Position numbers and translations under genes: made by a program. 64,000 nt of DNA from Palsa-504 sp963800415 (GTDB taxonomy: Bacteria > Actinomycetota > Actinomycetes > Streptosporangiales > Streptosporangiaceae): NCBI GenBank assembly GCA_963800415.1, contig CAWDBS010000071.1, positions 37,173 to 101,172 of the forward strand, in the 5' to 3' direction. The notes under the pieces were generated by a model. It was not told the origin of the DNA. It saw only the letters and a list, made by a program, of their open reading frames with translations, and did no database searches. This document shows positions 59,267 to 64,000 of the stretch, one piece after another; position 1 is the first letter of the stretch, and every line of letters starts with the position of its first letter.

Positions 59267-60390
59267 TCAGAGGGTCAGCGGGCCGCCGGCGAGGTAGCGG
59301 GCAATGGGGCCTGCGGCAGCGGTGCGTGACGGTGGGTGGAAGGCCAGGGCGCGGGTGGCGCCCAGCAGGTAGGCGATCTCGGGCGACTCGATAAACGACA
59401 TGCCGCCGAGGGTTGCGGCGGCCGGCATGACCACGCGCTCGATGGCCCGCTCGGTCGCGAACCGCGCGTAGAGCGCCCGCGCCAGCAGCGCATCGTTGTC
59501 GCCGGCCGTCGCGGCAAAGGCAGCCACCTGCTCGAGGGCCGCGGCCGTGGTCTCCAGCTCGATCGCCAGGCCGGCGCGGTCCTCGTCTGAGCCCCGGCCG
59601 CGCGCGATGACGCGCTCGGCGAGGTTCGTGGCGGCACCGAGGTAGGACGCGGAGACCAGCAGCTCGAACCAAACGAATCCGCGTGCCTGGATCGGATCCA
59701 TCGACTCAGCGTCATTCGGGTAGAAGATCAGTGCCTCGGGGACGAACACCTCGGTCAGCGTAACCTGGTCGCTTTCCGCGCCGGCCAGAGCGGTGGTCTG
59801 CCAGAACCGCGCGCGCTCGATGCCTGCTGAGTCGGCCGGGATCAGCACGACCGCCATCCGGTCTGTCCCGGTGGCGGGGTCGGTGACGGCGACGCTGGCG
59901 CTCATCAGGTTCATCGACCAGGTGAGGCTGCACGGCTTCTTCACGCCGCTGACGGTGATGCCGCCGTCCGCCGGCACGCCCCGCATGGTGGGCGTCAGGA
60001 TGTGCTGGCCCGGCTTGCCCTCGGCGAAGCCGGAGCTGAGCAGCCATGAGTTCTCGGCGATCGCCATGAGCATCGCCCACTCGAACCCGTTGCCGGCCGC
60101 GGTCAGCTCGACCAGGGAGGCCACCGAGAAGTGGTGCATGGTCGTGGCCACGGCCAGCGACGGCGACCGGCTGCCCACCGCCCGCTGGATGCGCACCGCG
60201 TCGAGCAGGGACGCTCCCTTGCCCTCGTACTCGGCGGGCACCAGCAGCGCCGGGCCACCCAGCTCGCGGAATTTCGCCAGCGCGCCGTTGCCGGGCTGCT
60301 CCAGCTCGAGCAGCGGAATCTCGCTGAGGTACTTGTCCAGCCCGGGATGTAGGCGTCCAGGGTGTCTCGCTCGGCGCGCAGCAGGTTCAT
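59267..60390 (-). pseudogene. Acyl-CoA dehydrogenase-like protein with an N-terminal frameshift
   Basis: From ATG 60390 the frame reads MNLLRAERDTLDAYIPG, then one G seems lost in CCCGGG (about 60341-60346). The other frame continues LDKYLSEIPLLELEQPGNGA, LVPAEYEGKGASLLDAVRIQ, GVKKPCSLTWSMNLMSASVA and MSFIESPEIAYLLGATRA. This is the acyl-CoA dehydrogenase/flavin monooxygenase group D fold. ATG 60390 overlaps the SRPBCC stop (ATGA). Without the missing base the protein would be about 373 residues. Internal start ATG/GTG at 60241 could still give a 324-residue product. Likely a sequencing error or recent mutation. Confidence 0.75.
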
Positions 60391-60863
60391 GACCCGCTCC
60401 CCACCGGGACCGCCACGTCGGATGCGACGAGTTCGGCGCTGCCGACCAGTCCGCGCACGATCGAGACGATGTTGTCGGTCAGCGTTCGCACCGCGATCGG
60501 CTCCAGCGCGTCGGCGAGGCTCGGGATGCCCATGTCGAGCCTCGCGGAGAAGATGATCTCGCTGCCCGGCGCGGCATCGACGCACTGCCACGAGCCGTCG
60601 AAGACGGCGGCGTCGCCCTCGAGCTGGCGGAACGTGATGCTCAGGGCGCCGGGGTCGAACGTGTCCTCCTCGGTCCAGCGCAGCAGGCCAGCCCGGAAGG
60701 TGACCTCCCACTCCGACACGGTGCGGTTCTCGGACACCTCGGTGACGGCGACGCTCCGGACGGCGTCGCTGAGTTCCGGATACCGCTCGAAGTCGGCGAG
60801 CGTTTGGTACACGTCGCTCGCTGGTTTATGCGGCACGTGCAGCCGGAGCCGGACGGTGCGCAT
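60387..60863 (-). CDS. SRPBCC-family protein (polyketide cyclase/aromatase-like)
   Basis: A 158-residue helix-grip protein: MRTVRLRLHVPHKPASDVYQ, LADFERYPELSDAVRSVAVT, WEVTFRAGLLRWTEEDTFDP, ITFRQLEGDAAVFDGSWQC. These features match START-type cyclases, aromatases and COQ10-like proteins that bind hydrophobic intermediates. It lies between an aminotransferase and an acyl-CoA dehydrogenase, overlapping the latter by 4 bases. A role in a biosynthetic pathway is more likely than ubiquinone metabolism. The ATG is preceded by GGAGAT. Confidence 0.8.
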   Translation of the reverse strand: MRTVRLRLHVPHKPASDVYQTLADFERYPELSDAVRSVAVTEVSENRTVSEWEVTFRAGLLRWTEEDTFDPGALSITFRQLEGDAAVFDGSWQCVDAAPGSEIIFSARLDMGIPSLADALEPIAVRTLTDNIVSIVRGLVGSAELVASDVAVPVGSGS

Positions 60864-60896
60864 TCAGATCTCCTTAAGAAGAAGCGGCAAGAACAG

Positions 60897-62291
60897 TCAG
60901 GCGGCGACGGGCATGACACGGGAGACATGCTTGGCGGCCGAAGTCAGGGCGCGTCCGAGCCAGTCGAGGTCCGCTGCGTCGAGGATCGCCGGCGGCGTCA
61001 GGCGCAGCACGTTGCTGCAGTTGAGCGAGTAGGACGGGATGACCTGCGCGTCCAGCAGCCCGATCAGGAACTCGGTGGCGGCGTCCGCCGAGACGAAGTC
61101 GACGCCGATGAGCAGGCCCTGGCCGCGCACCTCGGTGACCAGGTGCGGGCAGTGGGCCGTGACGGCGTCGGCGGCGAGGTCGCGGACCTGCGGGCCAAGT
61201 TCGCGTGTGCGCTCGATCAGGCCTTCGGACTTGATGGCGCCGATGGTCGCGGTGACCGCGGCGGCCGCGAGCGGGCTGCCCGCGAACGTGGAGGAGTGCA
61301 GCAGCGGGTCGGCGTTGAGCGGCGCGAACAGCTGCGCGGACGCGACGACGCCGCCGACGGGCATCACGCCGCCGCCGAGGATCTTGCCCGTGAGCAGCGC
61401 GTCCGGCGTGACGCCGGCCAGGTCGGCGCCCCACCAGGCGCCGAGCAGGCCCATGCCGGACTGGATCTCGTCCAGGATCATCACGGCGCCGGCCTCGGTG
61501 CACGCCTGCCGGACCTGCCGCAGGTAGCCGTCGGGCGGCAGCCGGACACCACCCTCGGCCTGGACGGGCTCGAGCAGCACCACCGACTGGGCCGTGAGCA
61601 CGGCCCGGAGCGCGGCGGGGTCGCCGAACGGGACGAAGTCGACCATCGGCAGCAGCGGGCCGAACGGGTCCCGGTACTGCGCCCGCCCGGTCACTGACAG
61701 CGCACCAAGCGTCTTGCCGTGGAAGCCGCCGTGCATGGCGATCACGTGACGCTTGCCGGCCAGCCGCGCCAGCTTCAGCCCGAGCTCGGTCGCCTCGGCT
61801 CCGGAGTTCGTCAGGAACACGTAGTCCAGGCCGGCCGGCGTGATGCCGGCCAGGTCCGCGGCCGCCTCAGCCAGCTCCGGGTTGAGGAACAGCCTCGTGG
61901 CAAGGGGGTTGCGCTCCAGTTGCTCGCGCACCGCCGCGACGACGACCGGGTGGCAGTGGCCGAGCAGGAAGACCCCGAAGCCCCCGCAGTCGAGGTACGT
62001 GTGTCCGTCGCTGCCTCGCACCTTCGACCCGGCGGCGGCCACCTCGACGGGCGCCGCGACGAGCCGCGCCAGGCTGGCGAGCGACTTGTTCACGTGCTTC
62101 GTGTAGCGATCGAGCACCAGATCGCGGTCGGCCGGCGCGGTCACGTCAGGCCGCCCTTCGGTCTCGGCCTGGCCGTAGCCGTTGCGCGCGGCCCAGTACC
62201 GCAGGCTGTTCCGCAGCGATTCGCGCTGGTCGGGCAGCGGCCTGGCGCCGAGCGCGGCGAGCTGGTCCAGGCTGCTCGGCTTGGTCTGCAC
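60897..62291 (-). CDS. Class III aminotransferase
   Basis: A PLP enzyme of 464 residues as read. Conserved pieces are YLDCGGFGVFLLGHCHPVVV, FLTNSGAEATELGLKLARL, HGGFHGKTLGALSVTG, LLEPVQAEGG and ILDEIQSGMG with the PLP-binding Lys in LLTGKILGGG. The first 45-50 residues (KPSSLDQLAALGARPLPDQR, SLRYWAARNGYGQAE) look instead like the usual C-terminus of the SDR protein encoded upstream, so the true start may be GTG about 62147 (VTAPADRDLVLDRY). The amine substrate is unknown. Confidence 0.82.
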   Translation of the reverse strand: MQTKPSSLDQLAALGARPLPDQRESLRNSLRYWAARNGYGQAETEGRPDVTAPADRDLVLDRYTKHVNKSLASLARLVAAPVEVAAAGSKVRGSDGHTYLDCGGFGVFLLGHCHPVVVAAVREQLERNPLATRLFLNPELAEAAADLAGITPAGLDYVFLTNSGAEATELGLKLARLAGKRHVIAMHGGFHGKTLGALSVTGRAQYRDPFGPLLPMVDFVPFGDPAALRAVLTAQSVVLLEPVQAEGGVRLPPDGYLRQVRQACTEAGAVMILDEIQSGMGLLGAWWGADLAGVTPDALLTGKILGGGVMPVGGVVASAQLFAPLNADPLLHSSTFAGSPLAAAAVTATIGAIKSEGLIERTRELGPQVRDLAADAVTAHCPHLVTEVRGQGLLIGVDFVSADAATEFLIGLLDAQVIPSYSLNCSNVLRLTPPAILDAADLDWLGRALTSAAKHVSRVMPVAA

Positions 62292-63132
62292 CGGACTGCA
62301 GGTAGGTCGTGAAGAACTCCAGCATCCGCAGGACGTTCCTGCGGATCTTGCCGGGCAGCGCGTCGAGGAAGACCGGGCCGATCAGCCGGTCGAACATCTC
62401 CGGTGGTACGAACCGCGGCATGTCGATGCTCACGCCCAGGCCGCGCGCGAACTCGACGGCAACCGTGACAGCCTCGTCCAGGCTCAGCGCCTTCTCGCCG
62501 GCGCTGATCCAGAATTCGCCCTCGCTCACCCGGTTCTCGACCACGCAGGCGATCGTGTCGGCGACGACGTCGGCGGGAACGAAGTCGATCGGCCAGCCGG
62601 GATCGAACGGGATCATCGGCACGATGCCCGCGAACAGGCCGGCCACGACCTGGTGCAGGCCCTGGAACGCGGCGATCTCGCCGGTGGCCGAGTCGCCGAT
62701 GACGACCGACGGCCGGAGGATGACGTGCGGCACGCCGCTGGACCGCACGACCTGTTCGCCCGCCGACTTCGACGAGGCGTAGCCGATGGCGGTGCGGCCG
62801 CGGTCGCCGTCCACCGTGGTGTGCACGAATGCGGTGCTGACGTGGTACAGCACGGCCTTCGCCGCCGCGGCGAAGGCGGCCACGTGTTCCGTGCCCGCGA
62901 TGTTCGTCGCCTCGAGGCTGCCGTCGGTGCGGTTGAAGTCCGTGACCGCCGCACAGTGGATGACCGCGTCGACCCTGGCCGCCAGCTCCGCGTAGGCCCG
63001 CCCGGCCAGCCCGAACATCGGCCTGGCAATGTCGCCGCGCACGGTGGTCACATTCGGCCCGCAGACCGGCGAACGATGCACCAGGCACACGACGTCGAAG
63101 TCACGCAGCCGCCGCAGCAGAGCGCGTCCCAC
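62146..63132 (-). CDS. SDR/thioester-reductase-type NAD(P)-dependent enzyme
   Basis: An extended SDR of 328 residues as read. Reading in frame upstream of GTG 63132 gives RRTVLLTGASGVVG, the dinucleotide-binding motif, but no start codon before a stop near 63218, so the 5' end is disturbed. Later motifs are VIHCAAVTDFNRTDGSLEAT, YHVSTAFVHT and IGYASSKSAGE (Tyr, Lys). The end after FFTTYLQSG is out of frame relative to the sequence expected of the family, which continues in the aminotransferase frame; removing one G near 62288 would fuse the two. The product may reduce an acyl thioester or ketone. Confidence 0.7.
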   Translation of the reverse strand: MGRALLRRLRDFDVVCLVHRSPVCGPNVTTVRGDIARPMFGLAGRAYAELAARVDAVIHCAAVTDFNRTDGSLEATNIAGTEHVAAFAAAAKAVLYHVSTAFVHTTVDGDRGRTAIGYASSKSAGEQVVRSSGVPHVILRPSVVIGDSATGEIAAFQGLHQVVAGLFAGIVPMIPFDPGWPIDFVPADVVADTIACVVENRVSEGEFWISAGEKALSLDEAVTVAVEFARGLGVSIDMPRFVPPEMFDRLIGPVFLDALPGKIRRNVLRMLEFFTTYLQSGADQAEQPGPARRARRQAAARPARIAAEQPAVLGRAQRLRPGRDRRAA

Positions 63133-63246
63133 GACACCCGACGCGCCGGTCAGCAGAACGGTGCGCCGTGCGGTGCCCGGCGCCCTGCCGATGTCCGGCC
63201 TCGACAGGCATGTATGTCATCTCTAGTGGCGACTCAGCTCCGGCCA

Positions 63247-63347
63247 CACCCCCTCCACCCCCCACTACCCCCCCGCGCCCCGCACCCGCCCTCCCCCCCC
63301 CCCCCCCACCCCCTCCCCCCCCCCCCCCCCCTCTCCCCCCCCCCCAC
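63247..63347 (+). repeat. Poly-C low-complexity tract
   Basis: About 100 bases are almost pure C, with isolated T, A and G and single runs of up to 18 C. It lies directly upstream of the SDR gene whose 5' end is missing. Such a tract is rare even in high-GC genomes and is hard to sequence, so length and flanks should be treated with caution. Confidence 0.85.
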
Positions 63348-63736
63348 GGAAACGTTCGTTCAGCTGGGGGTCACCGATCCTCCTGGCGGCCTGTCCTACA
63401 GATATCGGGCCGCCTACTTATGCAGCACAGAGGCGCCATAGCCCTGTCTAATACGAAGCGATTCGCTGTATCAAGCCGCTTCTGCCGCCCTCTAAATAGG
63501 GCATGTCGATGTTGCAGGAACCGCGAGCTGCGGGGATGGCAGCCCTACAGCTTCCGCACGCGCTGCGGCGACGCGGAGTGCGGGAGCATCCACTATGCGC
63601 CGAGCGCAACGCGCACTCGCCCGATGCTGCGGCGTCGACCGACTCTGGCCGCGAGGCTGATGGCCGCCTGATGGGCTTCGCGTGAGCCCGATCCGGGCCG
63701 CTGAGGCCGGGCGCGCTGGTCGCCTCGACCGTCGAC

Positions 63737-64000
63737 GTGAGCGCCTTCCGCAAGGCGATGGGCTCGTTCCCAACCGGGGTCACCGTCGTCACCGTGGCTT
63801 CCGACAACGGCAACATGCACGGCATGACGGTCAACTCCTTCTCGTCGGTGTCGCTCGACCCGATGCTGGTACTGGTCTGCCTCAATGAGACCAGCCGCGG
63901 GCTCGGCCTGATCGAGCGCGCCGGGGCGTTCGTCGTCAACGTACTCTCCGCCGCACAGCAGGACGTCTCGCGCTGGTTCGCTAACCGGCACCGCCCAGCC
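63737..64000 (+). CDS. Flavin reductase (RutF/HpaC-type), 3' truncated by window edge
   Basis: The frame from GTG 63737 runs open to the window end: SAFRKAMGSFPTGVTVVTVA, HGMTVNSFSSVSLDPMLVLV, NETSRGLGLIERAGAFVVNV, LSAAQQDVSRWFA. This is the FMN-binding split-barrel flavin reductase family, which supplies reduced flavin to two-component monooxygenases. It is divergent from the SDR-aminotransferase-SRPBCC-dehydrogenase operon, whose acyl-CoA dehydrogenase-like member may be its monooxygenase partner. The region 63348-63736 upstream holds no recognisable gene. Confidence 0.85.
   Translation, partial: MSAFRKAMGSFPTGVTVVTVASDNGNMHGMTVNSFSSVSLDPMLVLVCLNETSRGLGLIERAGAFVVNVLSAAQQDVSRWFANRHRPA

Noticed and set aside
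60804..61697. Plus-strand frame of 297 codons
   Set aside because: Antisense to the aminotransferase, which has the full set of PLP motifs.
63348..63736. Gene between the poly-C tract and the flavin reductase
   Set aside because: Frames of up to 167 codons exist, but no motif, start signal or family could be recognised.

Overview
The window is high-GC, densely packed DNA with actinobacterial gene families: AfsR/BTAD regulators, DUF7144, DUF7455-like and DUF2252 proteins, GntR- and XRE-type regulators, leaderless starts, and IS4, IS256 and IS701 transposases. A soil filamentous or mycelial actinomycete (Streptosporangiales- or Catenulisporales-like) is the best guess; the genus cannot be fixed from the sequence.

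Layout. (1) 1-2200: 3' end of a group II intron, an SGNH-hydrolase lipoprotein and two gene ends left by deletions. (2) 2191-9747, minus strand, noticeably lower GC: a tightly overlapping operon for a surface glycan or glycolipid, with a large GT-C-like membrane protein, two GT4 glycosyltransferases (one frameshifted), an NAD-dependent epimerase/reductase and a GMC-like flavoprotein carrying a 4Fe-4S motif. (3) 10-24.5 kb: an exopolysaccharide region with a GH16 glucanase, MOP flippase, NodB deacetylase, GT2 enzymes, a pentapeptide-repeat protein, a cupin/JmjC protein and a FemAB/CelD-like acyltransferase. A GT2 gene and its 244-bp leader occur twice here. One copy is frameshifted and the other is split by a complete 2,019-bp IS4-family element with an 11-bp target duplication. 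(4) 24.6-32 kb: a fused acyl-CoA carboxylase, an alpha/beta hydrolase, a VOC protein with a TetR regulator, and a collapsed ABC transporter. (5) 32-36 kb: a stress block (DUF7144, Hsp20, DUF2252, DUF7455-like) with DevR/DosR-like boxes and an inverted remnant of the DUF7144 gene. (6) 36-46 kb: zinc alcohol dehydrogenase, AfsR-like regulator, aldo/keto reductase beside an AraC/PfpI chimeric pseudogene, an XRE/AbiEii-like toxin-antitoxin pair, and a trans-sulfuration PLP enzyme divergent from an XRE-cupin regulator. (7) 46-54 kb: small genes, a GntR switch, a low-GC membrane protein, a GMC dehydrogenase with its small subunit, and a Phd/VapC module bracketed by two half tRNA-Arg copies. (8) 54.8-58.8 kb: a sugar operon (FGGY kinase, DeoR repressor, PfkB kinase, class II aldolase). 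(9) 58.9-64 kb: an integrase remnant, then a possible natural-product or catabolic block (acyl-CoA dehydrogenase, SRPBCC, class III aminotransferase, reductase, flavin reductase).

Two features dominate. First, at least a dozen truncated genes lie between intact ones, so this is a heavily rearranged accessory region. Second, many long genes carry single 1-2 base indels in GC-rich runs, and a poly-C tract of about 100 bp lies at 63.25-63.35 kb. Some of the 'pseudogenes' may therefore be sequencing or assembly errors, and each such call is flagged.
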